Of a stretch of DNA of 64,000 nt, positions 26,786 through 33,855 are shown one piece after another. This stretch comes from Burkholderia metallica (GTDB taxonomy: Bacteria > Pseudomonadota > Gammaproteobacteria > Burkholderiales > Burkholderiaceae). Every line of letters begins with the position of its first letter. Positions within the stretch are counted from its first letter, which is position 1. A program made the translations under genes and the position numbers. The stretch spans positions 186,001 through 250,000 of the forward strand of contig NZ_CADFDB010000010.1 of assembly GCF_902832845.1 (NCBI RefSeq), written 5' to 3'. The notes under the pieces were generated by a model. It searched no databases, was not told the DNA's origin, and was given only the letters and a program-made list of their open reading frames with translations.

Positions 26786-27364
26786 ATGAAACGCTCCCAT
26801 GTCGCTTTCGCCCTCACGGGCCTGCTCGTCGCGCTGCCGATCGTCGCGTATGCGCTCGTCAAGCCGCTGCGCGTCGTCGCGCCCGCGCTGCTTCCCGGCG
26901 TGTCGTGTCCGAGCGCCGACATCTGCACGGACGACGCCGCGAAGCTCGGCGACGCGCGGCAACTCTATCGCGACGGCTATGCGCGCGCGGCGGCGGCCGT
27001 CGGTGCTTTTCAGGAGGCGCCGCGCGTGGTGTTCTGCTCGACGCGCGCATGCGCGGATGCATTCGGCCTCGGCCAACGCGCGGCGCTGACGCTCGGGAAT
27101 TTCGGCGTGGTCGTCGCGCCGCGCGGCTGGCTGACCTACTTTCCCGCGCACGAACTGATCCATCACCGCCAGGCGGAAGTGCTCGGCAACCTGGCCGTCG
27201 CAACGAAGCCGCGCTGGCTGATCGAAGGGATGGCGTATTCGCTCAGCGGCGATCCGCGCCATCCGCTCGCGCAGCCGTTCGACGCGTGGCGCGCGCGTTT
27301 CGACGCGTGGCAGGCGACGCTGGGCGGGCAGCCGCTGTGGGAGGCCGCGCGGGCGGTCGAATAG
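26786..27364 (+). CDS. membrane-anchored HExxH protein, putative metallopeptidase
   Basis: The 192-residue protein has one N-terminal membrane segment or signal anchor (about residues 7-25) and an exported domain. AHELIHHRQAE gives an HExxH zinc motif (His122, Glu123, His126), and PRWLIEGMAYSLSG places a Glu (147) 21 residues after the second His, as in gluzincins of clan MA. Four Cys residues (CPSADIC, FCSTRAC) could form two disulfides. I do not recognise a named family. It is short for a peptidase, and activity is inferred from the motif alone. It stands alone and converges on a TetR gene. Confidence 0.75.
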   Translation: MKRSHVAFALTGLLVALPIVAYALVKPLRVVAPALLPGVSCPSADICTDDAAKLGDARQLYRDGYARAAAAVGAFQEAPRVVFCSTRACADAFGLGQRAALTLGNFGVVVAPRGWLTYFPAHELIHHRQAEVLGNLAVATKPRWLIEGMAYSLSGDPRHPLAQPFDAWRARFDAWQATLGGQPLWEAARAVE

Positions 27365-27440
27365 CGCGGCGGCGCGCGGACGGGGCGGCCGCGCGCGCCG
27401 GGGCGCGATCGCGCGATTGCGTGGTCGCGCGGTGACGCCT

Positions 27441-28025
27441 TTACGCCCGCTCGCCCCGATCGTCGCGTTCGACGACGAGCGTGTCCCGCCCCGCTGCGAG
27501 GATTTCGTCGGCCAGCGCGGGATCGGTGCCGGCGATCGCGCGCGACAGCACGAGCGCGCCGACCATCTGGCTGAAGACGGCGATCGCATCGCGACGCGTC
27601 TGCGCCGGCGTCGCGCCTTCCACGGTCATCATCTGCGCCAGCCGATCGAGATACGTGGCGAGGCCGCGCGTATAGCACGAGCGTGCCGCATCGGTCAGTC
27701 GCGGCGCATCGCCCGCGAAACCTGACAGCGGGCAGCCGGCCTCGACGTTGTCGCGATGCGCGGCCGACAGGTATAGCGCCACCTGCGCGTCGAGACTGCC
27801 GGCGTTCGGCGAATCCGCGCGGTCCTGCATGGCCTTTTCCATCACCTCGGAGACTAGCGCGTCCTTCGACTTGAAGTGGTTGTAGAAGCCGCCCTGCGTG
27901 AAGCCGGCCTCCTTCATCAACTCCGTGAGCCCCACCGCGTCGACGCCGCGCACGCGGAACAGCCGCTCGGCGGCCGCGACGATCGCGCTCCGGTTCTCGG
28001 CAGCCTGCTGTCTTGAAACGCCCAT
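27441..28025 (-). CDS. TetR-family repressor
   Basis: The 194-residue regulator has the TetR helix-turn-helix (RSAIVAAAERLFRVRGVDAVGLTELMKEAGFTQGGFYNHFKSKDAL) and a ligand domain of the type found in Burkholderia and rhizobial repressors of short-chain dehydrogenases. GGGAGG precedes ATG 28025. It diverges from an SDR gene across 342 bases that contain a perfect 6-6-6 inverted repeat and a degenerate second copy, so it very likely represses both itself and the SDR. The inducer is unknown. Confidence 0.92.
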   Translation of the reverse strand: MGVSRQQAAENRSAIVAAAERLFRVRGVDAVGLTELMKEAGFTQGGFYNHFKSKDALVSEVMEKAMQDRADSPNAGSLDAQVALYLSAAHRDNVEAGCPLSGFAGDAPRLTDAARSCYTRGLATYLDRLAQMMTVEGATPAQTRRDAIAVFSQMVGALVLSRAIAGTDPALADEILAAGRDTLVVERDDRGERA

Positions 28026-28367
28026 CGATCCCTCCCTGATTTTGCCGATCGCGTCGATTGAAAAACACAATGGCGTTCACCATTGACATGCGCGGACGGC
28101 GAGAACACAATGCACCGCAAAGACGATGGTGATCGACATTGACATATCGAGTGTAGCCGACTTGGCGGAGGACGCAAAGCCGCGGCGGCAACGGCGGATG
28201 GCGATCGGTCGGGGTCTTTGGCGCCGCAGGTCGCGGGCAGCGGGCTGCTCGCCGTCTGCCGGCAGCGGCGCCACGGTTCGGTACGCAAGGGCAGCCTGGT
28301 TTTTCACCGGATCTCACGCGCGCGGCGAGCCGGCGCGCATGCGATTCATCATGCGAAAGGAATGAAC
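28026..28367. other. 342-base divergent promoter region (TetR / SDR)
   Basis: The half next to the TetR gene contains the duplicated operator elements at 28064-28145. The half next to the SDR gene holds GAAAGGA, its ribosome-binding site, and otherwise GC-rich sequence with no coding sequence that I support. Confidence 0.6.
28068..28085. promoter_or_regulatory. perfect inverted repeat, probable TetR operator
   Basis: CAATGG-N6-CCATTG, 43 bases upstream of the TetR start. A second, imperfect copy (CGATGG-N6-ACATTG) lies at 28124-28141. The 9-mers AACACAATG and CATTGACAT are also both repeated in this region. Confidence 0.65.
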
Positions 28368-29072
28368 ATGAAGATCGAAGGTGCAGTCGTTTTCATCACC
28401 GGCGCGAACCGCGGGCTCGGGCTCGAATTCGCGAAGCAGGCGCTCGCGAGAGGGGCGCGCAAGGTCTATGCGGCGGCGCGCGATCCGGCCACCGTGACGC
28501 TGCCGGGCGTCGTGCCGGTGAAGCTCGACGTGACCGATCCGTCGGCCGTCGCCGCGGCGGCCGACGCGGCGCGCGACGTCACGCTGCTGATCAACAACGC
28601 GGGCATCGCACGGCTCGGCAGCCTCGTGGACGAAGGCGCGCCCGACGCATTGCGCGCTCACTTCGAAACCAACGTGTTCGGGATGCTGTCGATGTCGCGC
28701 GCATTCGCAGGCACCCTCGCCGGCCACGGCGGCGGCGCGATCCTGAACATCCTGTCGGTCGCGAGCTGGGTGAACCGGCCGATCCTGTCGGGCTACGGCG
28801 TGTCGAAATCGGCCGCGTGGGCGCTGACCAACGGGCTGCGCCATTCGCTGCGCGAGCAGCGCACGCAGGTCGTCGGGCTGCACGCCGGCTTCATCGACAC
28901 CGACCTGACGGCCGGCCTCGACGTGCCGAAGGCGACGCCGGCCGACGTCGTGAGCCAGGCGTACGACGCGATCGAAGCGGGAGAGGAGGAAGTGTCGACC
29001 GACGCGTTCACGCGGGAGGTGAAGGCCGCGCTGTCGTCGGGCGTCTATCTGGAGGAACCGGCGCCGCGTTGA
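28368..29072 (+). CDS. SDR-family oxidoreductase
   Basis: The 234-residue short-chain dehydrogenase has a cofactor motif TGANRGLG near residue 11, LLINNAGIA, and the catalytic Ser (SVAS) with YGVSKSA (Tyr and Lys). It catalyses an NAD(P)-dependent alcohol/carbonyl interconversion with unknown substrate. Two ATGs are possible; 28368 is better spaced (six bases) from the GAAAGGA site than 28362. It diverges from the TetR gene, which probably represses it. A GC hairpin separates its stop from the convergent fabV. Confidence 0.92.
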   Translation: MKIEGAVVFITGANRGLGLEFAKQALARGARKVYAAARDPATVTLPGVVPVKLDVTDPSAVAAAADAARDVTLLINNAGIARLGSLVDEGAPDALRAHFETNVFGMLSMSRAFAGTLAGHGGGAILNILSVASWVNRPILSGYGVSKSAAWALTNGLRHSLREQRTQVVGLHAGFIDTDLTAGLDVPKATPADVVSQAYDAIEAGEEEVSTDAFTREVKAALSSGVYLEEPAPR

Positions 29073-29096
29073 TGCCGCCGGGAACGGGCGTCCGCC

Positions 29097-29129
29097 GCCC
29101 GCCGCATGCGCAGCGCGCACGCGGCGGGC
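29097..29129. terminator. GC hairpin between SDR and fabV
   Basis: GCCCGCCGC at 29097-29105 pairs perfectly with GCGGCGGGC at 29121-29129, between two convergent genes. There is no T-tract, so terminator function is inferred from position. Confidence 0.45.
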
Positions 29130-29136
29130 CGGGCCG

Positions 29137-30342
29137 TCAGGCCGTCGTGGTGTCGATGACGCCCGGGATCTTCACGTCCGGGTTCACGTCCGCGTCGTAG
29201 TCGACGCCGGCGATCTCGAAGCCGAACAGGCGCAGGAAGTCGGTCTTGTAGCCGGCGAAGTCGGTCATCTCGTACAGGTTGTCGTTCGTGACGTGATCCC
29301 ACATCGCGACGACCTTCTGCTGGACCTGCGGGTCGAGTTCCTTGTAGTCCGCGCGCAGACGGCCTTCTTCGTCGACGTGCGGCGTCGCGCCGTACAGGCT
29401 GTCCTTGAAGAGCCCGTAGACCTGCTCGATGCAGCCTTCGTGCGTCCCGCCTTCCTTCATCACCTTGAACAGCAGCGACAGGTACAGCGGCATCATCGGG
29501 ATCGCCGAGCTCGCCTGCGTGACGACGGCCTTCAGCACCGACACGCGCGCGTCGCCGCCATGCGCGGCCAGCTTGTCGCGAATCGACAGCACCTTCTTGT
29601 CGAGATCCTTCTTCGCTTCGCCGATCGTCCCGTTCCAGTAGATGTCGTGCGTGATCTGCTCGCCGAGATACGTGAACGCGGTGGTCTTCGCGCCGTCGGC
29701 CAGCACGCCGGCTTCGGCGAGCGCGTCGATCCACATCTGCCAGTCCTCGCCCCCCATCACCGTGACCGTGCCGTCGATCTCTTCCTGCGTCGCCGCATCG
29801 AGCGACACTTCGCGGATCACTTCCTTGTCGGTGTCGAGGCCGCGGAACGTGACCGACTTGCCGATCGGCTTGAGCGTCGAGCTGACGGTTTCGCCCGTCG
29901 TCGGGAGCGTGCGGCGCGGTGCCGCGAGGCTGTAGACCACGAGATCGACCTTGCCGAGATCCTGCTTGATGGTGTCGATCGTGACCTGCTTCACGTGGTC
30001 GGAGAACGCGTCGCCATTGATGCTGCGCGCATAGCGACCCTTTTCCTTCGCGAACTTCTCGAACGCGGCACTGTTGTACCAGCCGGCCGTGCCCGGCTTC
30101 GTTTCGCTGCCCGCGCGCTCGAAGAACACGCCGAGCGTGTCGGCGTCCGAGCCGAAGGCGGCCGAGATCCGGGCGGCGAGGCCGTAGCCGGTCGACGCGC
30201 CGATCACGAGCACCTTTTTCGGGCCGTTGGCGATCGGGCCGTGCGAAGTCACGTAGTCGATCTGTTCCTTGACGTTGGCTTCGCAGCCGACCGGATGAGT
30301 CGTCACGCAGATGAAGCCACGCACGCGCGGTTTGATGATCAT
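29137..30342 (-). CDS. fabV: FabV-type NADH-dependent enoyl-ACP reductase
   Basis: The 401-residue enzyme performs the last reduction of the fatty acid elongation cycle (trans-2-enoyl to acyl). The start [20 protein letters not shown] and the cofactor region [14 protein letters not shown] are diagnostic. The active-site pattern Y-x8-K is present as Tyr235 with Lys244 and Lys245, the same numbering as in the studied Burkholderia mallei enzyme. FabV enzymes are much less sensitive to triclosan than FabI. AGAGG precedes the ATG. Its upstream region is shared with a divergent GbsR-like regulator and contains one of that regulator's boxes. Confidence 0.97.
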   Translation of the reverse strand: MIIKPRVRGFICVTTHPVGCEANVKEQIDYVTSHGPIANGPKKVLVIGASTGYGLAARISAAFGSDADTLGVFFERAGSETKPGTAGWYNSAAFEKFAKEKGRYARSINGDAFSDHVKQVTIDTIKQDLGKVDLVVYSLAAPRRTLPTTGETVSSTLKPIGKSVTFRGLDTDKEVIREVSLDAATQEEIDGTVTVMGGEDWQMWIDALAEAGVLADGAKTTAFTYLGEQITHDIYWNGTIGEAKKDLDKKVLSIRDKLAAHGGDARVSVLKAVVTQASSAIPMMPLYLSLLFKVMKEGGTHEGCIEQVYGLFKDSLYGATPHVDEEGRLRADYKELDPQVQQKVVAMWDHVTNDNLYEMTDFAGYKTDFLRLFGFEIAGVDYDADVNPDVKIPGVIDTTTA

Positions 30343-30396
30343 GGAAACCTCTAGTCAGAAAGGCGGAGACGGCCTGAAATCGGAAAAATCCCGCGC

Positions 30397-30402
30397 ATTG
30401 TA
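30397..30402 (-). promoter_or_regulatory. candidate -10 element for fabV
   Basis: On the minus strand TACAAT lies 55-60 bases upstream of the fabV ATG, inside the divergent region. The -35 is not clear, so this is a weak call. Confidence 0.3.
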
Positions 30403-30443
30403 ATGGAAGCGGGCGGGCGCGGCCGGAACCCGGCGGTCTCCGG

Positions 30444-30467
30444 TTATTTCTCTCTTGACAGAAATAA
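30444..30467. promoter_or_regulatory. inverted-repeat operator, copy 1
   Basis: TTATTTCT-N8-AGAAATAA, a 24-bp palindromic site immediately before the regulator start and 102 bases from the fabV start. It matches copy 2 (31070-31093) in length, arms and flank (both are followed by CTG), which supports a single binding protein. Confidence 0.75.
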
Positions 30468-30472
30468 CTGAA

Positions 30473-31024
30473 ATGAATAAATTTCCCGACATGGAACTCA
30501 CACCGATTGCCGAACGATTCATTCTCCACTGGGGCGAAATGGGCTCGCGGTGGGGCGTCAACCGCACCGTCTCGCAGATTCACGCGCTGCTCTATCTGGC
30601 CGGCCGGCCGGTCGCGGCCGACGAGATCGCCGAGACGCTCAACGTCGCGCGCTCCAACGTCAGCACCAGCCTGAAGGAGCTGCAGGCGTGGCGGCTGGCG
30701 AAGGTCGTGCACGTGCTGGGCGACCGCCGCGACCACTTCGAGACGTCGACCGACATCTGGGAGCTGTTCAAGCTGATCGTCGAAGGGCGGCGTCAGCGCG
30801 AGATCGAGCCGACGCTCACGGTGCTGCGCGACTGCCTGACGAGCCCGGAGATCGCGAACGAGAGCCGCGAGACCGAGCAGCGCATTCGCGACACGCTGCA
30901 GTTCGTCGAGACGCTCACGACCTGGTCGGACGAGATGCTGCGGCTCAAGCCCGATACGCTGATGAAGGCGCTCGGCATCGGCGCGAAGATCAGCCAGACG
31001 GTCAGGCGCAAGCCGTCGAAGTAA
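30473..31024 (+). CDS. GbsR/MarR-family transcriptional regulator
   Basis: A 183-residue winged-helix protein of the GbsR branch: ELTPIAERFILHWGEMGSRWGVNRTVSQIHALLYLAGRPVAADEIAETLNVARSNVSTSLKELQAWRLAKVVHVLGDRRDHFE, followed by a long helical dimerisation tail. The ATG at 30473 was chosen because an upstream TTG (30455) lies within the operator palindrome. A 24-bp inverted repeat sits directly upstream and recurs before the next operon, so it probably represses itself and the four genes behind it. The effector is unknown. A strong terminator follows. Confidence 0.9.
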   Translation: MNKFPDMELTPIAERFILHWGEMGSRWGVNRTVSQIHALLYLAGRPVAADEIAETLNVARSNVSTSLKELQAWRLAKVVHVLGDRRDHFETSTDIWELFKLIVEGRRQREIEPTLTVLRDCLTSPEIANESRETEQRIRDTLQFVETLTTWSDEMLRLKPDTLMKALGIGAKISQTVRRKPSK

Positions 31025-31038
31025 GCGGGACGCGCAGT

Positions 31039-31061
31039 GCGGGCAGACAGCCCGCTTTTTT
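31039..31061 (+). terminator. rho-independent terminator of the GbsR-like gene
   Basis: GCGGGC-AGACA-GCCCGC followed by six T residues, 15 bases after the stop. It separates the regulator from the downstream operon. Confidence 0.92.
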
Positions 31062-31069
31062 CGGGGTTT

Positions 31070-31093
31070 TTATTTCTGTCTGTACAGAAATAA
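31070..31093. promoter_or_regulatory. inverted-repeat operator, copy 2
   Basis: TTATTTCTGT-N4-ACAGAAATAA, a perfect 10-4-10 palindrome just before the operon start at 31113 and just after the regulator's terminator. It is the stronger of two copies of the same site. Confidence 0.8.
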
Positions 31094-31112
31094 CTGTAAA
31101 TAGAGGATGAAA

Positions 31113-32420
31113 ATGAACACCGCCTTGTCGCCGACCCGCCTGCCTGGCCGCACCGGCGCGCGCAGCATGACCGTCCTCGTGTGCGGCGCGAACGGCTTCA
31201 TCGGACGCGCGCTGTGCGCGCGGCTCGAAGCCGACGGGCATCGCGTGCTGCGCGGCGTGCGTCACGCCGAGGGCCCGCGCGACGTCGCGATCGACTTCGC
31301 GAAGGACGTCGATCCCGACGTGTGGCTCGCGCGGCTCGCGGGCGTCGACGTCGTGATCAATGCGGTCGGCATCCTCGCCGACCGGCGCGGCGCGACGCTC
31401 GACGCCGTGCATCGCGCCGCGCCGTGCGCGCTCTTCACCGCGTGCTGCCGCGTCGGCGTGCGGCGCGTGATCCAGATCTCGGCGCTCGGCGTCGAGCGCG
31501 GCGATACGCGCTACTTCGCCAGCAAGCACGCCGCCGACAGCTTCCTGCAGACGCTGCCGATCGACTTCCGGATCGTGCGGCCCGCGCTCGTCTACGGCAC
31601 GGACGGCGCGTCCGCGCGGTTGTTCCGGATGCTCGCGAGCCTGCCCGTGCACGTGCTGCCGGCGGGCGGCCAGCAGCGGCTGCGCCCCGTGCACGTCGAC
31701 GATCTCGCCGAAGTCGTCGCGCGCTGCGTCGATGCGCGGGCGGCCGGCCGCCCGGTGATCGAGGTCGTCGGCCGCGACGAAGTCGAATACCGCGAGATGC
31801 TGGCCCGCTACCGCGCCGCGCTGGGGTTTGTGCCGGCCGCCCGCGTGACGCTCGCGGGCACGCTGGCCGGCGCGGCGGCCGCGCTGCTCGGTATGTTGCC
31901 GGGCGCGATGTTCACGCGCGACACGTGGGCCATGCTGCGCGGCGGGAACACCGGCGATCCGGCCGCCGTCACGGCGATGCTCGGCCGCGCGCCGCGCGGG
32001 ATCGACGGCTTCATCGGCGCGCAGGCCGCCGCGCTGCGTCACGAGGCGCTCGCGATGTGGCGCGGCCCGCTGCTGCGCGGCGCGCTCGCGATCGTGTGGA
32101 TCTGGACGGCCATCGCCAGCGCGTTCATCCATCCGCTGCACGCGAGCCTCGCGCTGCTCGCGCCCGCGCACCTGACCGGGCTGCCTGCGCTGATCGCGCT
32201 GTATGCGGCCAGCGCGCTGGACTTCGCGTTCGGCATCGCGACCGTCGCCGCGCCGTCGCGCCGCCTGTGGGTCGCGCAAGCGGTGCTGATCGTCGCGTAT
32301 TCGGCGGTCATCGCGGTCACGATGCCCGGCCTGCTCGCCGAACCGTTCGGCCCCGTGCTCAAGAACGTCCCGATTCTCGCGATCCTGTTGATCCTTTTTT
32401 CAGAAGAAGAACGCACATGA
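31113..32420 (+). CDS. SDR/epimerase with C-terminal DoxX-like membrane domain
   Basis: A 435-residue fusion. The N-terminal half is an extended-SDR Rossmann domain (VLVCGANGFIG, Gly25-Gly31; NAVGILAD; a FASKHAAD segment with the SDR lysine). The C-terminal ~130 residues are four hydrophobic helices of DoxX-like type. ATG 31113 is better spaced from AGAGG than 31107. It is first in an operon; the next gene starts inside its stop codon (ATGA overlap). Probable role: NAD(P)-dependent chemistry on a membrane-bound substrate, which is inference. Confidence 0.88.
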   Translation: MNTALSPTRLPGRTGARSMTVLVCGANGFIGRALCARLEADGHRVLRGVRHAEGPRDVAIDFAKDVDPDVWLARLAGVDVVINAVGILADRRGATLDAVHRAAPCALFTACCRVGVRRVIQISALGVERGDTRYFASKHAADSFLQTLPIDFRIVRPALVYGTDGASARLFRMLASLPVHVLPAGGQQRLRPVHVDDLAEVVARCVDARAAGRPVIEVVGRDEVEYREMLARYRAALGFVPAARVTLAGTLAGAAAALLGMLPGAMFTRDTWAMLRGGNTGDPAAVTAMLGRAPRGIDGFIGAQAAALRHEALAMWRGPLLRGALAIVWIWTAIASAFIHPLHASLALLAPAHLTGLPALIALYAASALDFAFGIATVAAPSRRLWVAQAVLIVAYSAVIAVTMPGLLAEPFGPVLKNVPILAILLILFSEEERT

Positions 32421-32887
32421 ACACCTATCTCGTCGTCAAGGCGCTTCACATCCTGTCCTCGGTGCTGCTGGTCGGCACGGGGTTCGGCACCGCGTTCTAC
32501 CTGTTCTTCGCGAACCGCACGCGCTCGGTGCCCGCGATCGCGGCCGTGTCGCGGCTCGTGGTGCGCGCGGACTGGTGGTTCACGACGCCGGCCGTGATCT
32601 TTCAACCGGCGTCCGGGCTCTGGCTCGCGCATACGGCCGGCTGGCCGTGGCATACGCCGTGGCTCGTCGCGTCGGTCGTGCTGTATGCGATCGCCGGTGC
32701 ATGCTGGCTGCCGGTGGTATGGCTGCAGATCGAACTGGCCGCGATGGCGAAGCGCGCGCACGCGAACGGCGCTGCCGCGCTGCCGCAGCGGTACTGGCGC
32801 TATGCGAAGCGCTGGGAGTTGCTCGGCTATCCGGCGTTCTTCGCGATGCTGAGCGTCTACTTCCTGATGGTGCTCAAGCCGATGTGA
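32417..32887 (+). CDS. DUF2269-family membrane protein
   Basis: The 156-residue integral membrane protein has four helices and resembles DUF2269 (MNTYLVVKALHILSSVLLVGTGFGTAFYLFFANRT). A conserved His in the first helix (KALHILSS) recalls haem or quinone-linked small membrane proteins such as the CopD/HemJ group, but no haem site is proven. It starts in an ATGA overlap with the SDR-DoxX gene, so translation is coupled. The next gene follows after 101 bases. Confidence 0.85.
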   Translation: MNTYLVVKALHILSSVLLVGTGFGTAFYLFFANRTRSVPAIAAVSRLVVRADWWFTTPAVIFQPASGLWLAHTAGWPWHTPWLVASVVLYAIAGACWLPVVWLQIELAAMAKRAHANGAAALPQRYWRYAKRWELLGYPAFFAMLSVYFLMVLKPM

Positions 32888-32988
32888 GCGCGCCGCCGCC
32901 GCGCGGGAGCGGCGAGGCGGCGATGCGGTGTTCGAGCGGGCAGTCGTTCGATTCATGATGCATGCGACAACAAGAAGGAGTGCGAATC

Positions 32989-33855
32989 ATGAGTTCAAGG
33001 GAACTGGTGCTGTACTTCGACGGACGATGTCCGTTATGCGTGGCGCAGATCAAGCGTCTCAAGGTGCGCGACGCACAACAGCGGCTGGCGTTCGTCGATA
33101 TCGCCGAGCCGGGCTTCGATCCCGCGCCGCTGGGTATCGACCTGCCCGCGCTGAACCGCGAGATGCACGCGCGCCTGCCCGACGGGCGCATGCTGACCGG
33201 CGTGGACGGCATCCTGGCCGCCCATGCGCTGACCGGGCGCCGCTGGCTCGCCCGTCTGCTTCGCGTGCCGGTCGTGCGTGACGCACTTGCGCCGCTGTAT
33301 CGATGCGTCGCGCGCAACCGCCACGCCGTTTCGCGCCGGCTCGGCTATCGGATCGAAGCGCCGTGCGACGAGGTGGCGTGCGGTAGCGGCCGTGCCGCCG
33401 AAACCACGGCGGATCATCCGTCGGGAGACGCGGCGCGCCGCATCGTGGTTGCGTGGATGTATGGCGCCGCGATCGCGCACCTGCTCGTCGGCGTGGTCGT
33501 GCCATGGGTTGCCGGTGCGCGCTGGCTCGACGCGTATCACCGCGTCGTCGAGCTGCATTTCTGGGCGGGAACGGCACCCGGCGCCGCGCGCGCCCAGCAG
33601 ATCTGGTGGATGTCGCTGATCGGCGCGACGGTGCAATGCGCGGCGGTCTGGATGCTGGCGCTCGTCCATCTCGGCAGCCGGCTGCGCCGCCGCGAAGTGT
33701 GGGGATGGCTGCTGGCCGGCCTGCTGATCTGGGCGCCGCAGGACCTGCTGCTTTCGATGCAGGCCCATGTGGCGGGCCACGTGGCGATCGACGCGGCGGC
33801 ACTCGTCGCGATGGTGCCGCCGCTCGTCTGGCTGTGGAGGAGGGACACCGAATGA
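32989..33855 (+). CDS. DUF393 thiol-disulfide protein with membrane domain
   Basis: The 288-residue protein starts with a DUF393 (DCC family) thioredoxin-like domain, LVLYFDGRCPLCVAQIKRL, with a CPLC redox pair (Cys14, Cys17). From about residue 145 it continues into four membrane helices, which is longer than the usual ~130-residue DCC protein. AAGGAG lies eight bases before the ATG at 32989. Its stop overlaps the start of the next gene (ATGA). It could move reducing equivalents at the membrane, which is inference. Confidence 0.88.
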   Translation: MSSRELVLYFDGRCPLCVAQIKRLKVRDAQQRLAFVDIAEPGFDPAPLGIDLPALNREMHARLPDGRMLTGVDGILAAHALTGRRWLARLLRVPVVRDALAPLYRCVARNRHAVSRRLGYRIEAPCDEVACGSGRAAETTADHPSGDAARRIVVAWMYGAAIAHLLVGVVVPWVAGARWLDAYHRVVELHFWAGTAPGAARAQQIWWMSLIGATVQCAAVWMLALVHLGSRLRRREVWGWLLAGLLIWAPQDLLLSMQAHVAGHVAIDAAALVAMVPPLVWLWRRDTE

